This document shows, in pieces, positions 33,863 through 45,800 of a DNA stretch of 64,000 nt (position 1 is its first letter; each line of letters begins with the position of its first letter). The stretch comes from Aquisphaera giovannonii. GTDB lineage: Bacteria; Planctomycetota; Planctomycetia; Isosphaerales; Isosphaeraceae. The stretch spans positions 930,001 through 994,000 of the forward strand of contig NZ_CP042997.1 of NCBI RefSeq assembly GCF_008087625.1. The letters are read 5' to 3'. The notes below the pieces were generated by a model. It had not been told where the DNA came from. It saw only the letters and a program-made list of their open reading frames with translations, and did no database searches. Position numbers and translations under genes: made by a program.

Positions 33863-36800
33863 TTAGCGTGCCGTCATGTAGTTATAGAAGAAATTGGACA
33901 CGTACAGCTTGCCGTTGGGGCCGAGGTGGTAGTATCCCAGGCCCGCGACGAACTGGAAGGTGTCGCAGGTGATCGAGATGTCGCCCCCGGAGACGATGCC
34001 GGAGGAGCTATCATTCGAGGTCCCGAAGTTGTAGTACACCCCGATGTTCGCGTTGCTCGTGGTCGTGCCGAAGACGCCCATCGGGTAGACCGTGGGGGAC
34101 GAACCGGCCGTCCCCGGGCGGAAGTGATCGATGACCGTCATCGGATTGGGAAGGTCAGGCGAGCCCACGGCGCCGGTCTCATACACCCACACCAGGTAGT
34201 TGAACGTGGGAGAGACCGTCTGGACGACCGGATCCGCAAGGTACAAGGTGACCGATCCGCCGCCGAAGACCCGGTCGATGGCGGCCATTGCGTAGAAGGG
34301 GATGTATCCGCCTCCGTAGTACCTGTAGTACTCCTGCAGCTCCAGGTAGACGTTGCCCTGGGCGTACACCGAGCGAGATCCCTGGCCGGCGGCCCGCAGC
34401 CCGTCGGGGCTCTCCACCACCCGGATCGGCAGGTAGTTGTAGTACGTGCCGACGGCCCTGGCCGCGTAGAGCGAGAAGCTGTCCGTGATGATCTGGCCCG
34501 TCGCGGACGCGATCGAGGGCCCCGCGGCGATGTGGATGATCTCGCCGCCGGGGGAGTAGATGCTCCCGGTGTAGCTGCTGATCTGCGTGTTGCCGATCGG
34601 GTTGTCGATCGTGCCGTTGACGACGACGTCCGACGGGGCCTGGGACGTCCCGCCGTAGTCGGTGACCGTGATGTAGGTGGGGCTGAAGACGTGCTTCACG
34701 CTGAACTGGAAGGCGCCCACGTCGTTGGCGTCCAGCGTGATCTGGTTCTGGAAGTTGTACGGGCTCCGGTTGATGGGGCTGATGTCGTTGAGGTTCAGGG
34801 CGTACGGCGAGCTGTTGGTGATGTTGACCGTCCGGTAGGCCTCGCGGTAGGTGAACAGCGGGCCCGTCGGCCGGCTCGTCGCGATGACCGTCCCGCCGGA
34901 GGGGTCGGACTGGAAGAGCGCCTGGGCGCGGATGGAGTTGTAGATCGAGTCCACGGAAATGAGTCCGTTGACGTTCCCCGACCGCTGGCCGAAGTTGACG
35001 CTGGCGTTCACCGCCCGGACGATGTTGCCGGCGGAGTCGATCTCCAGGTCGGGATCCGGCCCGCTCAGGAACGTGACGTCCGCGTCCCAGTCGATCCGCC
35101 GCGAGCCGGAGGGGCCGGAGGCGTCGGCGTACAGGGCGAGCACCGGGAAGCCGGACGGGGTGGCCAGCGGGGTGGCGTACGAGGCCGGCAGGCCCGCCGC
35201 CGCGGGCGTCCTCGGCCCGACGACGAGCGTGGCGCCCGCCATGGCCTTCACCTGGGTGGTGAGGTTGGTGTTGATGTTGGAGTCGGCGTCGGCGTCGCCG
35301 ATCCCGTAGAAGGCGGCGTGGTTGTGCTGGTTCGCGCCGACTCCGCCGGTCACCGCCTTGATGTCCAGCCCGCCGTCGGCCTCGATCGCGGCCCCGCCGG
35401 AGATCTGGGCCAGGATCAACGGGTTCCAGGTGCCGTTGGTGCTGGCGTCCGTGCCGCCGAAGAGGCCGCCGGCGGTCGCGTCCGTCGACAGGTCGCCGCG
35501 GGCCGACGTCAGGTTCGCCAGGATGCTGACCGTCCTCGCCGTGACGCTCGCCGCGCCGCCGATGACCGCCCGCGTCGTGCCGTAGAAGTCGCTGTTCGAC
35601 TGGGCGTCGGCGTGGGAGTAGAGCCCGCCCCCGTCGGAGCTGGCCGACACGTTCGTGTTGGCCAGCGATGAGGTCGAGGCGATCCTCAGGTTGCCGCCGA
35701 CGGACACGGTCATGCCGGTCGCGTCGATGACGCCGTTCCCCTTGTCGAGGCCGAGGAACGCCGAGGTGTTGTCCTTGAAGCTCGTGCCGGCCTCGACGCT
35801 GCTGCCGAAGGCGAGCCCGCCGCCGGAGTTGTCGCCGTGCGCCGTGGTGCTGGCCGTGGCGTTGGAGAGGATCGTCAGGTTGCCGTCGACTTGGAGCGAC
35901 GAGGCGGCGTCGTAGGCGTTGACCGTGGCGCTCGCGTTCGTGTGCGCCGACGGCTTGCCCGAGGCCACGATGCCGCCCTCGCCCCCCTCGGCCGAGGTCG
36001 AAGAAACCCCGTCGCCCGGCGGCGGCGCGGCCGTCCGCAGCGAGACCCCGCCCGGACCGAGCAGCTTGTCGTTGCCGGCCGGCGCGGTGCTGAGGTCGAT
36101 GTGCAGGGACTGGGTGCCCGACGACGCCGACAGGTCGATGCCGGCCGCGCGGAACGCGTGGGCCCCCTTGACGTCGGCCGGCGAGCCGACGCCCAGCGCG
36201 AGGATCGACCCGGCGGGGGTCGCCGAGAGCTGGAACGTGGAGGACGTGGCGTTGCGGACGTAGTACGTCCGGCCGTCCACGAGCCCGGAGATCGGCGCGG
36301 GGACCAGGGCGTGGCGGACGGCCGCCGCCGCCGTGCCCTTGTCGGGCGTCAGGGCGATCGGCTTGTTGGCGATCGCGTCGGCGTAGCTGGCGGCGAGCTG
36401 CACCGTGTAGTCCGAGGTCTTGATGACCCAGTAGGTGCCGCCGCTCGTGAGTCCGCCGATCGGCGCCATGCCCGGCTCGACCCGGTAGGTGACCCGTTCG
36501 CCGGTGAGGAGGCCGTGGCCGAGGATCGCGCCCTGCCCGTTGTTGGTCCCGAGGTAGATGTTGTTGGCGTTGGCGTCATTCCCGCCGATCGTGTGGTCGG
36601 CCGCGAGCGAGACGTCCACCCCCTGGCTGCCGAACAACGCCGCGGCGGGGGCGTCGTAGGTCACCGCCTGGCCGTTCGCGAACCCGTGCCCGGGCAGCGT
36701 GATCGTCGAGCCGGAGACCGCGCCGGCGGCCGAAGGATCGAACGTCTTGCCGGCGGCGGTCGCGGCGGCCTTCGTCGCGTAGAGCTGGATGGTGAAGTCA

Positions 36801-39800
36801 TCCACCTTGCGGACGTAGTACGTGCCGGCCGCGTTCAGCCCGGCACCGATGGAGGCCTTGCCGGCGGGGTCATACTTGACCGCGTCGCCGGTCTCGAAGC
36901 GGTGCGGCGTGGCGAAGCGGATCACGTCGAGGTTGGGATCCACGCCGGCCTGCGGGCTGAACACGTCGCCGGCATTCGCCGAGGCGGCGTTGAACGCGGC
37001 GCCGAGCATGAGCGTGTTGGCGTCCATGACCAGCACCCCGAACGCGCCGGTGCGGAGCGCGCCGCCGGGGGTGCCGACGGGCGTGCTGCCATTGGGGTTG
37101 TAAGTGACCGTGTCGCCGGTGACCAGCCCGTGCGCCGGGAAGGTGATCGTGTCCGCGGCCACGTTCACGGCCTTCGAGGGGTCGAAGGTGTCGCCCGGGA
37201 CGGCCCCGGTGGGCTGGGCGGTCGAGGAGGCCGAGAGGAGGACGTTCCCCACGACGTAGACGATCGAGCCGGCGCCGAGGAACGCGTTGACGGTCGGGCT
37301 GCTGTTGACGGTCGAGTTCGAGGCCCCGACGAACGACGCCCCGCCGCCGTCCACCTCCGCGGTGGCGTCGCCCTCGGCCCGGATCGACTGGGCCTGGATC
37401 GTGAGGTTGCCCGTGACGTACTCGACGAGCACGTCCTTGCCGACGAAGGCCTGGGTCGTCGGGTTGAGGTCGGCCCTGGCGTCGGCGCCGCCGTCGGAGA
37501 AGACTCCCCCGCTGCCCGAGAAGGCGCGGGAGCTGCCGGTCGCGGTGCTGTAGGCGTCGAACTCGAGGTTCCCCGCCTGCCAGATGTTGGACTTGTCGTC
37601 GGCGAAGGCCTGGGTCAGGCCGCCGATGGTGGTGCTCGCCGCGAGGGACGAGCCGTTGATGAGGCCGCCGCCGCCGCCGGTCGCGGTCGCCGTCGCGGTC
37701 GGGACGGCCGTCGCCTTGAACAGGGCGTTGCCGGTGACGGTGAAGCTGGCCCCGGTGCTCAGCCGGGCCTGCGTCGTCCCGATGGCCCGGGCGTCCGCGT
37801 GGCCGCTGCCGCCGCCGGCGACGTTGATGCTGATCACCTCGGCGTCCGCATCGGAGGTCTGGGCCGACGCGGCGGTCACCGAGAGGCTCGAGGCATCCAC
37901 GGTGCCGTCCGCGTGGGCCAGGGTGCCGCCCTGGACGAGCGCCCGGGGGCTGACGTCGGCGAGGCCCAGGACGTTGCCCTGCACCCCGTTGGACGAGGCG
38001 TCGGCCCGCTGGTTCGACGTCGCCCCGACCGCCACGGCGCCGGAGGCGGTGATGCTGGAGCCGGCGCCCAGGTAGGCCTCCACCGTGTGCTGGGCGGTGG
38101 CCGACGGATCCAGCTTCACCGAGCCGAGCAGGCTGATCCCGACGCTCGATTGCGAGGCGGACGCCCGACTCGTGGAGTCCGCCAGGAAGGAGACGTTGCC
38201 GGCGGTCAGCGAGGCCCCGTTGCCGGCGTACGCCCTGGTCCCGCCCTGCTCGACCGCGGCGGCCGACAGGGACGCCACGTTGGCGACCCCGAGGCTGACG
38301 CTCGTCGAATCCGCCGAGGCGGAGTCGTTCGACGTGGCGCGGAAGGTCAGCGGCCCCCCGCCGACCGTGACGACCGCCCCCGCGGACAGGTAGGAGTCGG
38401 TCTCGTGCGAGGCCGTGACCGGGTTCGAGCCCACGGCGGAGTTCACCGCGCCGATGTCCAGGGAGAAGGTCTTCGTGGTCGCCACCACGGCCGGGGCGCT
38501 CGCCGTGACGTTCACCGCGGAGGCATTGATTTTGAAGTTGCCCCCCAGGTGGGCCAGGGTGCTCCCCCCCGCGTTGATGGAGGGCCGCACCGTCCGGACG
38601 TTGACCGCGCCGACCGCGATGTTGGTGCCGCTCACCTGGGCCGTGTCGTTCGAAGTTGCGGTGAGGTTGGCCGCCCCGGAGAGCGCGATGCTGCCGCTCA
38701 GCCCGGCGTCCGGCGCAACGCCCGCGGCGGGCCCGACGAACACCTGCACGTCGTCGGTCGTCGCGGCCGTGGGCTTGATGGTGGCGACCGTGACCGCGCC
38801 GGCGAGGGCCATGGTGACCGCGGCGTTGGCCGTGTTCGCGGCGTTCGCGGTCGCGTTCAAGGCCGGGGCCTTGAGGCTGGTCCCCTCGCCGACGTAGGCC
38901 CACGTGACGCCGCCGGCGTTCGCGCTGGGCTGGACGAGCGCCACGGGCACCGCGGCGAGGTTGACCGTCAGGCCGCCGGCCGTCGCGGTGTTGATCGCCT
39001 CGGCGTCGAGGCCGAGGGGCGCGCCGGAGACCGTCACGTTCGACTTCCGGCCCACGAACGCGGCGGTGGTGTGGGCGGTCGCGGCCGACTTGATGGCGTC
39101 GGTCACGCTCACCCCGCTCAGCTCCACCGAGACCGCGTTGGCGGTCGCCGTGCTGGCCGAGCTCGCCAGGAAGTTGACCTTGCCGGCGGAGATCCCGAAC
39201 GTCCCCCCGAGGTGGCTCAGGGTCGCGCCGCCGGCGGTCACCTCGGGATGGAGGATGCTCACGGCCACGCCGCTGACGCCCACGTCGAAGGAGTCCACCG
39301 TGGCCTTGTTGGTGGAGCTTGCGGTCGCCGTGACGGCCCCGCTGCCGACCGCGATGTTGCCCGAAAGGCCGGCCGTCGGGTCGGCGTACCCCGCCGGGCC
39401 GACGTAGACCTCCGTCGTGTGCGAGGTCTTCGCGATCGGGTGGGCGACCGCGACCTTCACCGCGGCGACCCCGAAGTTCACCGGGTTGGCCTCGGCCGTG
39501 TTGCTGGAGACGGCGGAGAGGTCCAGCCCCTTCGCCGTGACGGATGCCCCTTCCCGGACGGACGCCGTGGTGGACCCGCCGGCGTCGGCCTCCGACTTGA
39601 CGACGGCCACGTCCACCCCGCTGATGGCGATGGCCGCGCCCCCCGACTTCGCCGTGTTCACGGAGGTAGAATGGAGCGAGAGCAGGCCGCTGATCGCCAG
39701 GCTCGAGCCGGCGGCGGCGTAGGCGTCCGTCGCGTGGCTCGTCGCGGCGGCCTTGTCGGCGACGCCGACCTTGGCGGTGGCCGCGACGACGCTGACGGCG

Positions 39801-42800
39801 TTGCCGGTCGCGAGGTTGTCCGGGGAGCTCGCCAGTACGTCCACCGTGGAGGCGGTGATCCCGTACTTGCCGCCGACGTGCGCGGTCGTCGCGCCGCCGG
39901 CGATCACCCGCGGCTGCTCCACGCTCACGGAGATCGTGCCGAGCTTGATCGCGACCTGCTGGACCGTCGCCTCGTTCCTGTCGGTCGTGGCGTGCACGGC
40001 GATCGCCGTGCTGCCGACGTTGATCGAGCCCGAGAGGCCGGCGTTGGTGGCCTTGCCGGTGTCCGGACCGATGTAGGCCTCGACGACGTGGCTCGTCTGT
40101 GCGGTCGGCTGCGCGATCGCGACGTTGAAGGCGGACAGCGCCGCGGTGAAGCTGTTGGCCGCGGCCGTGTTCGAGGCGTTCGCCAGGACGCTCAGGCCGG
40201 CGGCCTTGATCGTCGCCCCCTCCTGCACGTCGGCCCGCGTGCTGCCGCCGGCGTTGGCCTCGGCCTTGGCGTACTGGACGCCGCCGAAGTTGGCCAGGAT
40301 GTTCGCCTCGCCGGCCGTCGCCGCGTTGGTCGAGCCGGCCTTGATCGACAGCGTGCCGTTGAGCGCCAGGGCGGCCCGGGCGCCGACGCCGGCCTCCGTC
40401 GCGTGGTTGGTGAAGGCGCCCTGCGTGTTCCCGACGCCGGTCGCGGCGGCCACGTCCACGGAGATCACGTTCGAGGTCGCCGCGTTCGAGGAGGTCCCCG
40501 CCACGTTCACCGCCGCGGCCGTGATGCCGAAGGTGCCGCCGAGGTGCGCCCGCGTCGAGCCGCCGACGGTCGCCTGCGGGTGCATATACGACAGCGTCAG
40601 CGCGCCGGCCTGGGCGGTGACCTCGTTGATGGTGGCCGTGTTCGAGGGCGAGATCGCGATGATCGCGACGTTGCCCGCGCCGACGTTGATCGACCCGGAG
40701 AGGCCGCCGTTGGGGGCCTGGTCGTATGCCGGGCCGACGTACGCCTCGACGTCGTGCGACGTGCTCGCCTTGGGGTTGGAGTAGGCCCCGGAGATCCCGC
40801 CGGCGGAGATCAGAAAGGGCGTAACGACGGCCTTGTTGGCCGCGTCGGCCTGGACGGTCAGGCCCGAGGCGGCCAGGTGAGCCCCCTCGGCGACGAAGGC
40901 CCGCGTCGAGCCGCCCGCGTCGGCGACGGGCAGCAGGGCCGCGCCCGTGATGGCGCCGGCGTTCAGGTGGAGGTCGAACGCGGTGGCGGTGTTCGTGGAG
41001 CTGGCGTGCGGGCCCGTCAGCGTCGTGACCTTGACGTTGGCGGACGAGCCGAGCGAGGCCGACGTCTGGAGCGACGTCCGGGCCGTCGGGTTCGCCGCGG
41101 TCGCCGTGATCGCCCCGGCGCCGACGAGCACGCTCTCGGCCGACGGGGTGTTCGTCGAGGTCGCCGTCACGGTCAGCGAGGGCGCCGTCACCGTGCTGTC
41201 CACCGCGGCCGAGGTGAGGCCGGGCGTGCCGCCGACGGAGACCGAGCCGACCTTGATCGCCGAGAACGTGGCGCCGCCGATGTCGGTCAGGCTGTACATG
41301 CCCTGCCCGCTCACGGCGCCGAGCGAGCCGACGACGGCGATGACGTCGTCGTCGCTCACGCTGTTGGCCACCACCACGACGCTCCCCGGCGCCGTGATCT
41401 GGGCCCCGGCGTCGGTGTGCGCCTGGGTCCGGTCCTGGATGATGTGCATCGAGCCCGCCGCGGCGACCGAGACGAGCCCGCCCAGGTTCAGGGTGCCGGA
41501 GAACGAGTTGAGGTCGTCGGTCGAGCTGGCGCGGACCTCCACGCTGGAGTTGGACGCGACGATCGCCCCGGCGCCCAGGTACGCCTCCGTGTCCTTGGAA
41601 AGCAGCGCGAAGTCGAAGGTCGCGGAGACCCCGACGCCGAGCGCGGCGCCGACGTCGCCCGCGATCCCGCGGAAGACGGTGTCGTCGCGGGAGAGGACGT
41701 TCACGAGCTGCGACGCGGCCGCGCCGGCGTCGTTCTGGTTGACCTTCGCGCCGGCGTCGATGTCGGCGACCACGTGGTTGTCCACCACCGTGGCGATGCC
41801 CGAGCCCTGCACGGCGACAATCCCCGCGGCGCCGATCGCCCCGGCGAGCGGCTTGAACTCGTCGTAGTTGGTCGCCGCGACCGACACGCCGCGGACCTGC
41901 CTCGTCGTCGGCGCGGAGCCGGGGCCGGCGTCCGTCGGCACGGTGGCGAGTCCGCGGAGGGCCAGGGCGTCGACGGAGCCGCCGCTGACGTAGGCCCGGG
42001 TGTCCGCCGACTTGTAGAAGAGCGCGCCCGAGACGTTCACCGCCCCGATGAGGCCGAGCGCGCCGGTGCCGGCGAGCGGCGCGTAGGACGAGGTGCTCCT
42101 CGCCGAGACGATGACGTTGCCGTCGGCGCGGACGGTCGCGCCCTTGGCGAACGCCCAGGTGTGCTCATTCAGGGCCACGCCGGTGGCCGCCGCGCTCAGG
42201 GTCGCGGCGCCCAGCCCCAGGCCGCCGGCGAGCGAGAGCGGCACGTCGGTGGTGCCGGCGTTGATCGTCACGTCGCCGTAGGCGTGCACGGAGGCCCCGG
42301 CGTCCAGGTGCGCCTGGACCGTCCGGCTGAGCACGTCGGCGCGGACGGCCGCGTCCACGGTCCCCGCGGCCACGCTGCCGGCGGCCGCCCCCCCCTGGAG
42401 GGTGTTGCGCCCGGTCGCGTTGATCGTCACGTTGCCCTTGGACGCCTCGAGCTGGCCGGCGACGGCGACGTTGGTCATCTCCTGGAGGAACGAGCCGGCG
42501 ATCGACGCGCCGGCCCCCGCCGCGAGCCCGAGCGTCGAGCCCCCCGCGAGGGTCGTCGAGGTCACGTCGCTGGCGGCGGTCAGGTTGATGTCGCCGGCGG
42601 TCGCCGTGAGCTTGGAGCCGGCCCCGACGGTCACCTGGATCGTGTCCGGCGAGGAGGGGGCGCCGGCGTTGATCGCCGCGGCGGCCGCCGCGGACGCCAC
42701 GGATCCCGCACCTGCGGAGGCCCTGGCCGTCAGCGACTGCGACCCCGCCCCGCCCGCGGCGAGCGAGATGGAGGGCGCGGTGATCGACGCGCCATTGCCC

Positions 42801-45800
42801 ACGGCGACGGTGTTGCTGCCGCCGGCGTAGTTGGCCGCCAGGGAGAGGTGGGCGGCCACGGCGGAGCCGGTGGCGCCGCCGTCGGCCGTGCTGACGGGGT
42901 TGTCGGACACGTTGGTCCGGATCGAGACCGGCGTGGCCGAGGTGAGCGCGGCGTTCGCGCCAATCTGGGCGAGCGTCTGGGGGAGCATGCCGCTGACGGC
43001 GACGGCGGCCGAGGCCGAGAGCGGGGGAAGCTTGACGCCGATCTGGTCCTGGATCGCGGTCAGGGTGTCGCCGACGAGCGGGAGCTTCACCTGCCCCGGC
43101 TTGCCCGCGTTCGGATCCGCCAGGGCGATCGCCGAGTTGACGAAGTCGCCGAGCGACTTCCCGAGGTCCTTGCCCCCGGCGGCCCCGGCGTTCGCGGTGG
43201 TGACCGCCGGGGACGTCTCGTCGGCCTGGAGGACGATCGCGTTGACGGTGGCGCTGCGGACGAGCTGAGCGGTCGTGACCTCGCGGTCGATCCCGGCTGC
43301 GATGGCGGCGCCGACCCCGACGCCCGACCCGGCGGCCTTGCCGTCCGCGGTCGTCGTCAGCGTGGCGGCGTCGGTGGCGTGGATGGTAAGCGTGCCGGGG
43401 ATCGTCAGCGCGGCCGGGCCGGCGAGGACCTCGGCCACGGTCTGGTTCCCCGCGAAGCCGACGGCGATCGCCGCCGCGGCGGCCGCGGACGGGACGCTCG
43501 CGCCGGAGTTGCTGGAGGTCGTCACCGCGTGGGTGCCGTCGGCGTCCGCGGTGAGGTCCTTCTCCCCGGTGATCGTCGCCGAGCCGATGGAGGCGCGGCT
43601 CTGATTGGCCGAGGCGTTGAGCGCGACCGAGGCCCCGAGCCCGACGACGGTCGCGCCCGAGGGCTTCGCCAGGGCGGTGGAGAGGTCCTTGGTCGCATCG
43701 GCCGAATGGACGAGCAGGCCGCCCCCGGCGATGGTCAGCTTCGCCCCGTCCCGGACCGCCGCGGTGGCCTGGCTGGCCCCCACGTTGACCGCCAGGGCGC
43801 CGGCCACGCCGGTGGCCGCCGTGCCGGCGCCGGAGGTCGCGTTCGCCTGGAACGTGTAGACCCCGTTGCTCCCCATCGCGGCCTCGACCGTGATCGCCGA
43901 CGCCGCGGCCGTGCCGGCGAGGCTCGCCGCGACCGAAGGACGGGCCACGTTCACCGCGAGGGCCGCGCCGACGCCGGCGGTCGAGCCGTTGGCGGGCCGG
44001 CCGTCGGCGGTGGCGGAGTCGTCGAGGTTGCTCAGCGTGTGGACGACCAGCGGGCCGGTGGTCGTGACCGAGCCCGTCGCCGCGAGCGTCGCCCCTCCGG
44101 TCGTCAGGTCCACGTTCGCCGCCGCGGCGGCCGCCAGGGCGAGGTCGCCGCTGGGCGTGGTCGCGGTGGGCACCGCCACCGTGGCGGGCAGCCAGCCGGA
44201 CGACTTGCCGAAGGCGACCGCCTTGCCGATGATGCCGTTGATGCCCGTTCCGCCCGACGCCGCCCCCTTCGCGCCGGCCAGCCCCTGGGCCGTGCCGGTC
44301 TCGCCCAGGTCGGCCTCGACGGTCACCGAGCTCGCCTTCGTCACCTTGCCTGCGATCGTCGCCTCGTCGTCGTCCAGCCCGATGCCCACGCCGAGCGCCG
44401 CGCCGACGGCGACGGCCGAGCCGGCGGTGTCGCCGCGGCCCTGGGAGGAGGTCTTGCCGCGATGTCGGGCCCTCACGAGCACCTGGCCGCCGGCCCCGAT
44501 CACGGCCGCCGCGCCCACCAGGGCCATGGTGACGTTGTGCGACGTCGCGAGCGCCAGCGCGGGCGCCACGGCCGTGCCGCCGGCCGCCCCGGCCGCGGCC
44601 AGGGCGCTCGTGGCGTAGTTCCCGGTGGCCGCGACCGTCACCTGGTCGGGCGAGGTGACCGCGCCGGAGACCTCGGCCTTCGCCCCGTTCGCGGCGACGT
44701 CGATCGCGACCGACGCGCCCACGCCGGTCTTCGCGAAGCCGGCCGCCTTGCCGTCGGCGGTCGCGACGTCGCCGGAGACGTTGGTCGTCGCCTGCACGAC
44801 CACGTCGGCCGTCGCCGGGCCGTTCAGGGTGACGCCCCCTCCGGCCGCGATCGCGGCGTAGCTGGAGGCGGACGGCAGGTCCAGCGCCAGCGCGCCGGCG
44901 ACGCCGACGGCCGTGGAGCCCTGCCCGGAGTTGGCCGTGACCGTGGTCTGGCCGTTCGCCGTCGCGGTGATCGTGGCGGCCGTGGCGGTCGCCTTGCCGG
45001 CGACGGTCGCCTCGGCCGTCGGGCTGGACGCATTGATCGCCACGGCCCCCGCGACGTTCGTCGTCGAGTTCACGGCCAGCGCCTTCGCCGTGGCGGCGTC
45101 GGCGCCGGTGCTCGTCGCCTGGATCGTGAGGGCCCCTCCGGCCTGGAGCACGGCCCCGGCGAGCAGCCCCGCGGAGGCGTCCAGGCTGGCGAGGTTCACG
45201 GCGATCGCGGCGGCGACGCCGAGCTGGCCGTCGGGCGTCGCCGCCTTCGGGATCGCCACCGTCCCGGGCGTCCAGCCCTGCCCGCTGGCGAAGGTCGCCA
45301 GGTTGCCGAGCAGCGTGTTGACGGCCGTCGTCCCCGGCTTGGCCCCGGCCGTGCTGGCCAGGGCCGTGGTGGCGGCGGTCCCCTGCCCCGTCGCCTGGAT
45401 CGTGACCGCGGCCGGCCCGGTCGTCACGCTACGCCCGATCGTCGCGGCGGCCGTCTCGTCGGCGATCGTCACCGCGGTCGACGCGCCGACGGCGACCCCG
45501 GACGTCGCCGTCGCCGAGTCGACGTTCGTCGTGGCCGTCGTCGTCCGGCTCGCCGCCAGTGAGAGCCCGCCGGTGAGGGCCAGCGCCGGCCCCGTGTCGA
45601 CGATGGCCTGCGTGTCGCCCGAGGGGACGTCCAGGCTCAGCGCGCCGGCCACGGCGGTCCCGCCCGCCGCCCCGGCCAGCGACGAGGCCGTCGCGGTGTG
45701 ATTCCCCGTCGCGGAGAGTGTCAGCGAGCGGGCCCCGGCGATAGCGGCGTTCTTCTCGACGGCCGCGCGGGAGCTCACGTCGGGGGCGTCCATCGCGACC

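Noticed and set aside
35837-45562. A 3241-codon open frame on the plus strand, antisense to the giant gene
   Set aside because: Its product is Arg/Gly/Asp/Val-rich without domains; it arises because GCC, GGC, ACC and GTC codons read backwards give no stops. The minus-strand gene has the clear repeats and motif.
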